Origin: Chloroflexota bacterium
GTDB taxonomy: Bacteria; Chloroflexota; Dehalococcoidia; JACPPY01
Reading direction: 5' to 3'
Length of the DNA stretch: 6,745 nt
Assembly (NCBI GenBank): GCA_016189825.1
Contig: JACPRR010000246.1
Span: forward strand, 1 to 6,745
The position numbers and the translations under genes are program-made. Under the pieces are notes generated by a model, which worked only from the letters and a program-made list of their open reading frames with translations, searched no databases and was not told where the DNA came from. Positions 1 through 5,921 of this stretch are shown here, in pieces (the stretch's first letter is position 1; each line of letters begins with the position of its first letter).

Positions 1-850
1 ACGACATGCCACGCCCCCGGTACTTCCTTGCTACACTTACCACCAATCTGAGGTTGGCCTCGTTAAGGTGTTGGGCGGACTTTTTCGCATCGGACCCAAC
101 CGTACGGTAGTGTCTGGATGCTGCCGCTTCCCTGGACCTCAGGTCGTCGGCAAATGCGGGGTCGTCCACGAGTCTCTCGATGGTAGAGACTGAGCAGCCC
201 TTCCCCATGGGAGTCTGGATTTCAGGCGGCAGCAGCCGGCTATCAAGCCACAGGATTACAAGATCGCGCGCTGTTTGCTCAACCGTCTGTCCCAGCTTCG
301 CGGCCAGCCGCCTGGTCAGCTCTTCATCGACGACGCAGCTCATCGCAGAGCACAGGCCGGGATGGGACCCTATGTCATTGAAGCTGGCGCCACTATGAAG
401 GCCAAGACATTCGCCCAGGGCATTCACCAGATACTTCGCGCGGGCGATGCGCCCAAACAGCGCCAGGGTGATGTCGGTCGCCGACGGTGTCACGCCACCT
501 CGGGTGATACCGGCGACCACGTCGGTCAGGTGCTGCCCTTCCTCGATCTTGCGGGCCAGGGCGCGTTCATCCTTAGCTCGGAGCAGCGGCACTTTTCCGA
601 TCTCGCGAAGGTACATCCACATCGCGTTGTCGATCGGCTCCTGGCTGTCGATCACGGCCGAGTCTGCCGCGAATGCAGGCGCCATTTCCGGCTCGACGGC
701 GCTACCCCATTCGCCCGTGTCCTCTTCCGCTTTGGAGGGGTTGTGCTCGCAGTTCTCAAGTTCCACGTCCGCTTCGAGCGCCACGTCATCCTGGAGGTCA
801 GCCTCTGGCTCAACTCCTTCTTTGTTGCTAGCTTTCACTGTGTATGTCAT
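1..850 (-). CDS. Sigma-70 family RNA polymerase sigma factor (RpoD/SigA-like), N-terminal part
   Basis: This is a primary-type sigma factor that directs RNA polymerase to promoters. Only its first 283 codons are in the window; the reading frame is still open at base 1, so regions 2.2 to 4 lie outside. Residues 1-70 are acidic and low in complexity, as in sigma region 1.1 or its replacement. Residues 75-105 match region 1.2, with the core MYLREIGKVPLL and then DERALARKIEEG. Residues 262-282 match the start of region 2.1, with LNEANLRLVVSVARKY. Between them lie about 155 residues (106-260) of mostly helical sequence that correspond to the non-conserved region, including a SRLLPPEIQ segment near 205-211. 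A long spacer of this kind fits my memory of Dehalococcoidia sigma factors, but I could not compare it. The ATG at 850 is preceded by a modest GGCAGGT ribosome site. It could be the principal factor or a group 2 paralogue; the missing C-terminus would help decide. Confidence 0.9.
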   Translation of the reverse strand, partial: MTYTVKASNKEGVEPEADLQDDVALEADVELENCEHNPSKAEEDTGEWGSAVEPEMAPAFAADSAVIDSQEPIDNAMWMYLREIGKVPLLRAKDERALARKIEEGQHLTDVVAGITRGGVTPSATDITLALFGRIARAKYLVNALGECLGLHSGASFNDIGSHPGLCSAMSCVVDEELTRRLAAKLGQTVEQTARDLVILWLDSRLLPPEIQTPMGKGCSVSTIERLVDDPAFADDLRSREAAASRHYRTVGSDAKKSAQHLNEANLRLVVSVARKYRGRGMS

Positions 851-1015
851 TAGATTACCTGCCTGCCCGCGAATCGTCGCCCGGCTCTCGGAGGCTGAGC
901 CTGCGCTTAGTTTCTCGGCGCATATAGTAGAACGATTGTACGACGAGAAGGTTAGCACCTGTACAGCCAGGTGGTGATGACTTCTTGCCCCGCGCAATGT
1001 TACTCTGAGAACGAG
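851..1015. promoter_or_regulatory. Divergent intergenic region between the sigma factor and capA-like gene
   Basis: This 165-bp gap must carry the start signals of two divergent genes. It is GC-rich except for an AT-rich island at about 921-940. On the minus strand that island offers TACAAT (940-935) and TACTAT (929-924) as -10 candidates for the sigma gene. On the plus strand it offers TATAGT (923-928) for the capA-like gene. None has a convincing TTGACA-like -35 at 16-18 bp, so no promoter can be assigned firmly. Two in-frame upstream starts for the capA-like gene (GTG 971 and ATG 977) also fall here. Confidence 0.3.
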
Positions 1016-2131
1016 ATGTCCAAGCCGGCAACCTTGTTCCTGTGCGGCGACGTCATGACGGGGCGGGGGATTGACCAGATACTCCCGCACCCGGGCAACC
1101 CGGCGCTGCATGAATCATATGTGAAGAACGCTCTGGACTACGTCAGGCTGGCAGAGCAGTCCGCCGGTCCGATATCCAGGCCGGCCGGGTTCTCGTACAT
1201 ATGGGGGGAAGCGCTCGAGGAGCTAAGGACAATCGCTCCCGACCTCAGTATCATTAACCTGGAGACAAGCATCACGACGAGCAGTGATTTCTGGCCGGCC
1301 AAGGCCGTCCACTACCGGATGGATCCCCGGAACATCGCCTGTCTGACCGCAGCCGGGATCGACTGCTGTGTCCTGGGAAACAACCACGTCCTCGATTTCG
1401 GCTACCAGGGCCTGGAGGAAACGCTAGCTACTCTTCGGAAGGCGGGACTTGCCTGCGCGGGCGCCGGCGCTAATTCGAATGAGGCGGAGGCGCCCGCGGT
1501 CCTGGAAATCAAGAAGACTGGGGGCCGCTGCATCGTGTTCGGAATCGGCTCCACGACAAGCGGCATATCGCCTGCCTGGGCGGCCACTGCCGACGGGGCT
1601 GGCGTCAACCTGGTCCGAGACCTCTCCGACCGGACGGCCGAGGCCATCGGGAAAAGGGTGAGAAAGGAAGCTGCGCGCCAGGGTGATGTAGTCGTGGCGT
1701 CGATCCATTGGGGCTCCAACTGGGGCTATGAGGTACCCCAGGTCCAGCAACGCTTCGCTCACTTTCTGGTAGACCAGGGGGCAGACATCGTCCACGGCCA
1801 TTCATCGCACCACGTGAAAGGAATCGAGGTATACAAGGACAGGCCGATCCTGTACGGCTGCGGCGATTTCTTGAATGACTACGAGGGAATCTCCGGCTAC
1901 GAGGGGTTTAGAGGCGACCTGGGACTGATGTACTTCGCAACAATAGACACAGTCGGCGGGAAACTACTCTCGATGCGCATGGCGCCGACTCAGGTGCGGC
2001 GACTTCGCGTCAACCGCGCGCCGGCCGAAGATGCCCGCTGGCTCAGGTCGACTCTGGATCGCGAGTGCAAAAAGTTCGGCTGCCGAATTGACATGCAGGC
2101 CGACGGCTCGCTGGCTTTGGCGTGGGGCTAG
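1016..2131 (+). CDS. CapA/PGA_cap family protein (poly-gamma-glutamate synthesis CapA-like, calcineurin-like phosphoesterase fold)
   Basis: This 371-residue protein belongs to the CapA (PGA_cap) family, a branch of the calcineurin-like metallophosphoesterase fold first known from poly-gamma-glutamate capsule synthesis. Family motifs appear in order: GDVMTGRGID (11-20), NLETSI (81-86), GNNHVLDFG (121-129), SIHWGSNWGY (229-238), HGHSSHHVKGIEVY (260-273) and LYGCGDFLNDY (279-289). The Asp, Asn and His residues in these blocks sit where the fold binds metals. There is no signal peptide or membrane anchor: residues 5-13 form the first strand of the domain. It is therefore probably cytoplasmic, and a capsule role is unproven, since no capB or capC homologue is near. 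The frame opens at GTG 971, and ATG 977 is also possible. I chose ATG 1016 because the conserved domain begins about eight residues after it and the extra 15 residues look unrelated. Its ribosome site is weak (GAGAACGAG), so the start is uncertain. Confidence 0.88.
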   Translation: MSKPATLFLCGDVMTGRGIDQILPHPGNPALHESYVKNALDYVRLAEQSAGPISRPAGFSYIWGEALEELRTIAPDLSIINLETSITTSSDFWPAKAVHYRMDPRNIACLTAAGIDCCVLGNNHVLDFGYQGLEETLATLRKAGLACAGAGANSNEAEAPAVLEIKKTGGRCIVFGIGSTTSGISPAWAATADGAGVNLVRDLSDRTAEAIGKRVRKEAARQGDVVVASIHWGSNWGYEVPQVQQRFAHFLVDQGADIVHGHSSHHVKGIEVYKDRPILYGCGDFLNDYEGISGYEGFRGDLGLMYFATIDTVGGKLLSMRMAPTQVRRLRVNRAPAEDARWLRSTLDRECKKFGCRIDMQADGSLALAWG

Positions 2132-2565
2132 ACCGGCGCTACATGTTCGTCCCAGAGTTCCCGCATCGCCTTCGGCAGCACACCCTTCACGTCCGCGATT
2201 TCGCCCGCAGCGATCTTGCGCGAGAGTACCCTGAACACAGCGTGGGTGATTTTCTCGGAATCGACATCAGGCTCGTTGAACTGCGCGGCAACCTGCGACA
2301 GGAACTCGTTCCGGCTGTATTTGATCGGCCTGCCATGGGGCCGCCATTCCTCGTAGTACAGCCCTCTCACCAACATGGGAAGCTGTGCGCCCAGATTCAC
2401 CGCCTCGTCGACGGTAAGCCGGTCTCTCAAAGCATGCAATACGGCGCGAAGCGCAAGGTACGCCTTGTGCCGGTCCACCCAGGCAAGCTCTCCCATGATG
2501 TCTTTCAGCCACAGGTTGGTCTTTTGTATTGTCGTGTCAATCCCTTCGACACTCGTCAAAGCCAT
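2128..2565 (-). CDS. DUF2267 domain protein
   Basis: This 145-residue, soluble, mostly helical protein matches the DUF2267 pattern. Residues 20-50 include WLKDIMGELAW, then HKAYLALRAVLHALRDRL. Residues 52-75 read TVDEAVNLGAQLPMLVRGLYYEEW, a hallmark stretch of the family. A C-terminal helical half (105-138) repeats the logic with AVFRVLSRKIAAGEIADVKGVLP. The biochemical function of DUF2267 proteins is not established. The start is secure: an ideal AGGAGG (2578-2573) lies 7 nt before ATG 2565. The gene is 70 nt downstream of the minus-strand operon and may be co-transcribed with it or use its own extended -10 promoter (2607-2615). Its TAG stop overlaps the TAG stop of the convergent capA-like gene. 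Confidence 0.85.
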   Translation of the reverse strand: MALTSVEGIDTTIQKTNLWLKDIMGELAWVDRHKAYLALRAVLHALRDRLTVDEAVNLGAQLPMLVRGLYYEEWRPHGRPIKYSRNEFLSQVAAQFNEPDVDSEKITHAVFRVLSRKIAAGEIADVKGVLPKAMRELWDEHVAPV

Positions 2566-2583
2566 TGCGTAACCTCCTCGCTC

Positions 2584-2597
2584 AGGGCGAAGGCCCT
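2584..2597 (-). other. Small hairpin in the 5' leader of the DUF2267 gene
   Basis: A perfect 5-bp inverted repeat, AGGGC / GCCCT, surrounds a 4-nt loop and lies just upstream of the AGGAGG ribosome site. In the transcript it would form a short stable stem. It may affect mRNA stability or translation, or be a leftover terminator stem, but no run of U follows it. Function is unproven. Confidence 0.3.
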
Positions 2598-2606
2598 CCT
2601 GCTCTC

Positions 2607-2615
2607 ATCATAACA
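2607..2615 (-). promoter_or_regulatory. Possible extended -10 promoter for the DUF2267 gene
   Basis: Read on the minus strand, this is TGTTATGAT. It gives TATGAT, a 5/6 match to TATAAT, preceded by TG and one base, the extended -10 pattern. No good -35 hexamer is found at 16-18 bp, which extended -10 promoters tolerate. The expected transcript start would leave a leader of roughly 35 nt ahead of ATG 2565. This is a pattern match only. Confidence 0.35.
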
Positions 2616-2630
2616 TCACCCGGCCGGTGA
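2616..2630 (-). terminator. Weak hairpin just after the operon's last stop codon
   Basis: TCACC (2616-2620) and GGTGA (2626-2630) form a 5-bp stem with a 5-nt GC loop, five bases past the TAG stop of the membrane-protein gene. The bases that follow on the minus strand are TGTTATGATG, so there is no U-tract, and it is at best a weak terminator or pause site. Read-through into the DUF2267 gene is likely. Confidence 0.25.
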
Positions 2631-2635
2631 GTTGC

Positions 2636-3130
2636 CTACCTCACGACTGTGACCGCCACCACCACCCCGGCTACGACCGAGAGCAAGTCGAAAATGCCCG
2701 GGGCAAAGCGAAACGGGGAAATAAGCTGGGGGAAGACAATGAGGCTGAGGAATGAACTTATGACAACGGACACGCCGGCCATAGCGGCAAGCCATGGGCC
2801 CCTCTTGTGCCTCGCCGCAATATAGACTAGCTCGCCGGTCCCATAGCCCACGCCCAGTGCCATGAAGAAGCCAAAGAAGCCCGAGAACGGCACGAACACG
2901 CGAAACACTGCCCAGGCGAAACCGAAGGCTGCGGCCGAACCGAGCCCCGCCCCGAGTGCTTGAAGGTAGTGACGCGCCGAGACGCGGAATACTGGAAGCC
3001 TTTGCAGCCGTGCGCATCCGCGGCACTTCATGCCGACCGGAGTTTCCACCATGCATCGCGGGCAAATTGGCCTGCCACAGGTGGCGCAGCCCAGACTGGT
3101 CTCGATATCGGGATGGGTGGCGCATTTCAT
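2636..3130 (-). CDS. Zinc-binding N-terminus plus four-helix membrane protein
   Basis: This is a 164-residue membrane protein. The N-terminal 40 residues carry C3, H6, C15, C18, C23, C26, C36 and C39, with blocks CATCGRPICPRC and KCRGC. The spacing resembles the B-box-like zinc-binding domain found ahead of some bacterial rhomboid proteases and other membrane domains, and could hold two zinc ions. Four hydrophobic segments follow at about 57-80, 84-106, 112-135 and 144-163. The second contains GVGYGTGELVY. No rhomboid Ser-His dyad is visible, so protease activity is not supported. The ATG overlaps the plsY TGA as ATGA, and an AGAGG site lies within plsY about 9 nt before it, so translation is probably coupled to plsY. 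I do not recognise a named function. The context suggests a membrane role linked to lipid synthesis, which is an inference. Confidence 0.8.
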   Translation of the reverse strand: MKCATHPDIETSLGCATCGRPICPRCMVETPVGMKCRGCARLQRLPVFRVSARHYLQALGAGLGSAAAFGFAWAVFRVFVPFSGFFGFFMALGVGYGTGELVYIAARHKRGPWLAAMAGVSVVISSFLSLIVFPQLISPFRFAPGIFDLLSVVAGVVVAVTVVR

Positions 3131-3843
3131 GGTAGACGCCTCTTACGCTCCATTTGTTCCATATCCGCCGCCTTCGGGTGCTGCTCCGGGCCACGCCCGC
3201 CTTCCCGAATCCATGCTTCGCGGCTGCGCACATCCCTGTCAAAAAGCGCACGGTACAACAGCACCCGCCTCAACTCTCCGGAAGGCCATTTCCGGTTCGG
3301 TATTACACGCCGGGCGAGCACCAGCGCGAACATAGCGATGAACCCGAGAATAAGCGCCGCCGGTTCGTTCAGCAGCCGCGCAGTCACCGGCAGCGAGGCA
3401 ACGCCGAAGATTATGGCCGCAGGGAAAGACCGTATCACCAGTCCGAGGACACAGAAAATGGCGAACACAGCGGTTTCACGCCATGCCAGCACCAGTATCG
3501 CCCCCCCCAGGGTCGCGATGCCGCGGCCGCCGCCGAAACGCAGGAACACGGGCCAGTTGTGTCCCGAAACAGCGGCGATGGCCGCTACCACCTGGGAGTC
3601 GACGCCTAGCCCCAGCCCGCGCGCCCCGAGCACCACCACCATGCCCTTGACGACGTCCGCTACCACCACCAGCGTTCCCACTCGGCGCGACACTACGTGC
3701 CACACATTGCTGCCGCCCACTTGCCCCGAGCCACGCTTGCGTATGTCGAATCCGCGTGCCCAACGGGTGGCGAGATAAGCAGTGGGTATCGAACCCAGAA
3801 GGTAGGCCCCGGCCGCGACAAGAAACGTCAGTGCAAGGCCCAT
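3127..3843 (-). CDS. plsY: PlsY-family glycerol-3-phosphate acyltransferase (divergent)
   Basis: PlsY is an integral membrane enzyme that moves the acyl group of acyl-phosphate to glycerol 3-phosphate, the first step of phospholipid synthesis. This 238-residue protein has the family pattern: YLLGSIPTAYL (14-24), FDIRKRGSGQVGGSN (32-46), VADVVKG (61-67), then GHNWPVFLRFGGGRGIAT (94-111), with hydrophobic helices between. The motifs are altered. The usual GSGNxGATNxxR is GSGQVGGSNVWH here, and the usual GGKGVAT is GGRGIAT. The third motif near 178-190 is poorly conserved. It is longer than typical members (about 200-220) because of a charged C-terminal tail (205-238). It may be a true PlsY or a paralogue with changed substrate use. 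ATG 3843 lies about ten residues before the first helix motif, as expected, but its ribosome site is weak. It lies 67 nt after the PHP gene and overlaps the next gene by ATGA. Confidence 0.87.
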   Translation of the reverse strand: MGLALTFLVAAGAYLLGSIPTAYLATRWARGFDIRKRGSGQVGGSNVWHVVSRRVGTLVVVADVVKGMVVVLGARGLGLGVDSQVVAAIAAVSGHNWPVFLRFGGGRGIATLGGAILVLAWRETAVFAIFCVLGLVIRSFPAAIIFGVASLPVTARLLNEPAALILGFIAMFALVLARRVIPNRKWPSGELRRVLLYRALFDRDVRSREAWIREGGRGPEQHPKAADMEQMERKRRLP

Positions 3844-3910
3844 GGCATCAACCAGAAAAGCGGGTCTGGCTCCGGCACTGCGGTCATGTCAGTTCGCCCA
3901 CGCCAGCGTC

Positions 3911-4789
3911 CTACGTGAATGTCAGCGTCCATTCCGCGAACAGCTCGGGGCGATGCTTGCGCGCCCGCGCGAGGAACGTCTCGAAGCGCTCCGAAGGAAT
4001 CTCAGTCTGCCCCAGCGGAGTCTCGTGATCGCCTCCAAACCCGTGGAAGTCGCTGCCGCCGCTCAAGAGCAAGTTGTGCCTGTCCGCAAGGCCGACCAGC
4101 CATGCCACCTCCCCCGGGCCAAATCCGTCGTAAAATGCCTCGATTCCGGCAAGGCCAATCGCCACGAGCGGGGCCACGATCTCCTCGGCCCTGTCGGGCC
4201 CAAAGCTGTGAGGGTGAGCCAGAACAGCAAAGCCTCCGGCCTCGATAATTAGGCGGACGGCCTTCTCAGGCGTTATCTTCTCCCTTTCAACATACGCCGG
4301 CGCGTTCCGTCCGATATACCTGTCGAAGGCCTCGGCCAGCGTCCTCACGTAGCCTGCCTCCACTATGGCCTGCGCCACGTGCGGGCGCCCGATGGCGCCG
4401 TCGCCCGCCAACTCCTGCACTCTCTCCCAGTCGATGCGTACCCCGAGTTCGGCTAACCGGACAACCATCTTGTTGCCGCGCTCGACGCGATTCTCGCGGA
4501 GATTCGCCAGCTCTTGTCCCAGCACCGGGTCGCCGACGTCCATGCAATAGCCAAGCATATGAACTTCAGATCCCGGCACATCGCTGTTTATCTCGACTCC
4601 CGGCAGTACCAGGAGCCCGTTGTGCCGGCGAGCGGCGGCTACTGCAGCGCCAATGCCTTCCATAGAGTCGTGGTCAGTGAGAGAAAGCACCGAGACCCCG
4701 GCTTCAACCGCGCGCGACACCACCGCTTCCGGAGTCAATCGGCCGTCGGAAGCCGTCGAATGCACGTGGAGGTCAGCCCTCAAGGTCAT
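3911..4789 (-). CDS. PHP-domain phosphoesterase (RNase AM / nucleoside 3',5'-bisphosphate phosphatase type)
   Basis: This 292-residue protein is a PHP-fold metal-dependent phosphoesterase related to YciV/TrpH-type enzymes, which hydrolyse nucleoside 3',5'-bisphosphates and trim short RNA 5' ends. Metal-ligand motifs are all present: DLHVHS (6-11), D15, TDHDS (38-42), PGVEIN (63-68, E66), H77 in SEVHMLGY, AHPHS (191-195) and GGSDFHG (244-250, D247 and H249). The helical insert seen in this subfamily, with GRPHVAQAIVEAGY (134-147) and the Y-I-G-R-N-A-P-A-Y block at 158-166, also fits. Length matches the family (about 280-290). The start is well supported: GGGAG at 4799-4795 lies 5 nt before ATG 4789. 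The ATG overlaps the ymdB TGA as ATGA, so the two are probably translationally coupled. Exact substrate cannot be read from sequence; RNA or nucleotide bisphosphate is the family expectation. Confidence 0.92.
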   Translation of the reverse strand: MTLRADLHVHSTASDGRLTPEAVVSRAVEAGVSVLSLTDHDSMEGIGAAVAAARRHNGLLVLPGVEINSDVPGSEVHMLGYCMDVGDPVLGQELANLRENRVERGNKMVVRLAELGVRIDWERVQELAGDGAIGRPHVAQAIVEAGYVRTLAEAFDRYIGRNAPAYVEREKITPEKAVRLIIEAGGFAVLAHPHSFGPDRAEEIVAPLVAIGLAGIEAFYDGFGPGEVAWLVGLADRHNLLLSGGSDFHGFGGDHETPLGQTEIPSERFETFLARARKHRPELFAEWTLTFT

Positions 4790-5553
4790 GCGAGCTCCCG
4801 CTGTATGCGCTCGATACTCATGGCCTTTCCTGTCTCCGAGTCAGCTTCAACGAGGACGGCGTTCACGACCACTTTGCCGCGACCCACTGAGAGACGGTAA
4901 GGCATCTTGGTCAAGAACTTCTGGATCACATTGTCCACGTCGTCTCCGATGATCGAATCCTGAGGCCCAGTCATGCCGATATCCGTGACGTAGGCGCTCC
5001 CCCGGGGAAGCAGCCCGGCGTCAATCGTGCCCACATGGGTATGTGTCCCGAGCACGGCGGTAACCCGGCCGTCAAGATAGCGGCCCATGGCCACTTTCTC
5101 CGATGTAGCCTCAGCGTGAAAGTCGATGACGATGGTGTGCGGGCCGGGCCCAAGTCCGGCCACCAGGCAGTCCATCGCCCGGAACGGACACTCATAATTG
5201 CCAATGAAGGTCTGGCCGATCAGGTTGACGACGACAACGCCATGCTTTTCCAGGTGTCCCCTCCCTGGAACGCCCGGGGGAAAGTTCAGCGGGCGCAGGA
5301 GGGCCATGTCGCTGTCCAGGCAGGGAATGATCTCCTTCTGGGCCCAGACGTGGTTGCCTGTCGTTATGACATCAGCGCCGGCATCCAGAAGCTCCTGGGC
5401 GGTCTCGGGAGTAAGGCCGATCCCGCCGGCGGCGTTTTCGCCGTTCACCATGACGAAGTCCACCCCCAGGTCCGCCTTGAGTCCGGGAAGGAGCGACTTA
5501 AGGGCCCGTCGGCCCGGGCGTCCGATCACATCGCCTATCGCCAGAATCCTCAT
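4786..5553 (-). CDS. ymdB: YmdB/TIGR00282-family metallophosphoesterase (2',3'-cyclic nucleotide phosphodiesterase type)
   Basis: This 255-residue cytoplasmic enzyme belongs to the TIGR00282/YmdB family, dinuclear-metal phosphoesterases with 2',3'-cyclic nucleotide phosphodiesterase activity in characterised members. Motifs are complete: GDVIGRPGRRA (7-17, D8), NGENAAGGIG (37-46, E39 and N40), TTGNHVW (64-70, N67 and H68), IDFHAEATSEK (143-153, H146), GTHTHVGTID (169-178, H171 and H173) and YVTDIGMTGP (188-197). Length is normal for the family. In many bacteria the gene follows rny (RNase Y); here it is the first gene of its operon and repeat-rich non-coding DNA lies upstream. The start matches the family N-terminus MRILxIGD. 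The ribosome site is poor, with GGAG about 13 nt upstream. A strong promoter match at 5591-5620 would give a leader of about 30 nt. Confidence 0.95.
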   Translation of the reverse strand: MRILAIGDVIGRPGRRALKSLLPGLKADLGVDFVMVNGENAAGGIGLTPETAQELLDAGADVITTGNHVWAQKEIIPCLDSDMALLRPLNFPPGVPGRGHLEKHGVVVVNLIGQTFIGNYECPFRAMDCLVAGLGPGPHTIVIDFHAEATSEKVAMGRYLDGRVTAVLGTHTHVGTIDAGLLPRGSAYVTDIGMTGPQDSIIGDDVDNVIQKFLTKMPYRLSVGRGKVVVNAVLVEADSETGKAMSIERIQRELA

Positions 5554-5590
5554 GCGGGTATGCGCGCTCCGATGCGGGAATATCGGGCTA

Positions 5591-5620
5591 ATGATATGGT
5601 CGAGTATAGTTCAAAGTCAA
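5591..5620 (-). promoter_or_regulatory. Sigma-70 promoter for the ymdB-PHP-plsY operon
   Basis: On the minus strand, TTGACT (5620-5615, 5/6 to TTGACA) is followed after 18 bp by TATCAT (5596-5591, 5/6 to TATAAT). The predicted transcript start is near 5584, about 30 nt ahead of the ymdB ATG. Position, strand and both hexamers agree, making this the best promoter match I found here. Confidence 0.6.
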
Positions 5621-5675
5621 AGGAGTTGGTGGAGGAGCCTCCGGCGAAACAAGAGAAGACCTGGTCAAATTCGTC

Positions 5676-5749
5676 ATACCGGCCCTTCGGCGCCACGGTC
5701 CCTGAGCCTGTCGAAGGGCGTGGCGCTCAGGGTAACCTGCAGCCGGTAT
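5676..5749. repeat. Palindromic REP/MITE-like element with interleaved inverted repeats
   Basis: The outer arms are perfect 8-bp inverted repeats: ATACCGGC (5676-5683) and GCCGGTAT (5742-5749). Inside, three more perfect pairs occur in the order A-B-C-A'-B'-C'. A is CCCTTCG (5683-5689) with CGAAGGG (5712-5718). B is GCGCCACG (5690-5697) with CGTGGCGC (5719-5726). C is CCCTGAGC (5700-5707) with GCTCAGGG (5725-5732). The core CCCTGAGCCTGTCGAAGGG (5700-5718) resembles a dispersed palindromic repeat seen in many bacterial genomes, and the outer arms resemble the CGTCATxCCGGC / GCCGGxATCC ends of such elements. It lies in non-coding DNA upstream of the operon promoter. Copy number cannot be judged from this window. 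Confidence 0.75.
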
Positions 5750-5813
5750 CCCGGGACCCAGAGCCCCGCAATCCTTGAATATTATGGTAAGCTCAATGTG
5801 GCCCGCAATGCCA

Positions 5814-5921
5814 GGGTGAGAACCCGTGTGGTGTTTCCTCAACCCCAGGCTAAAGCCTGGGGCATCCTTCCGCGGAGGGACGAAACCCCATGCCCACGGC
5901 TTCAGCCGTGGGTGAGAATCC
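5814..5921. repeat. Paired perfect hairpins with flanking direct repeat (REP-like or IS200/IS605-end-like)
   Basis: Two hairpins share the same design, an 8-bp perfect stem and a 4-nt loop. CCCCAGGC-TAAA-GCCTGGGG is at 5843-5862 and CCCACGGC-TTCA-GCCGTGGG is at 5893-5912. Their start points are exactly 50 bp apart. Between them is a loopless imperfect palindrome centred on CCGCGG (about 5866-5879). A direct repeat GGGTGAGAAnCC occurs at 5814-5825 and again at 5910-5921, 96 bp apart, the second overlapping the end of the second hairpin. This architecture is typical of REP doublets and of the subterminal hairpins of IS200/IS605-type elements. No transposase or TnpB gene is present, so a non-autonomous element or remnant is most likely. 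Confidence 0.65.

Noticed and set aside
275..977. Plus-strand frames of 192 and 176 residues opposite the sigma factor
   Set aside because: The minus-strand frame has clear sigma region 1.2 and 2.1 motifs; these antisense frames have none.
2616..3251. Minus-strand 211-residue frame overlapping the zinc/membrane gene and the 3' end of plsY
   Set aside because: It is in a different frame from two well-supported genes, lacks motifs and is Arg/Gly-rich, as shadow frames in GC-rich DNA usually are.
5843..5912. CRISPR array
   Set aside because: The two hairpin units differ in sequence and there are only two; no identical repeats with unique spacers and no cas genes are present.
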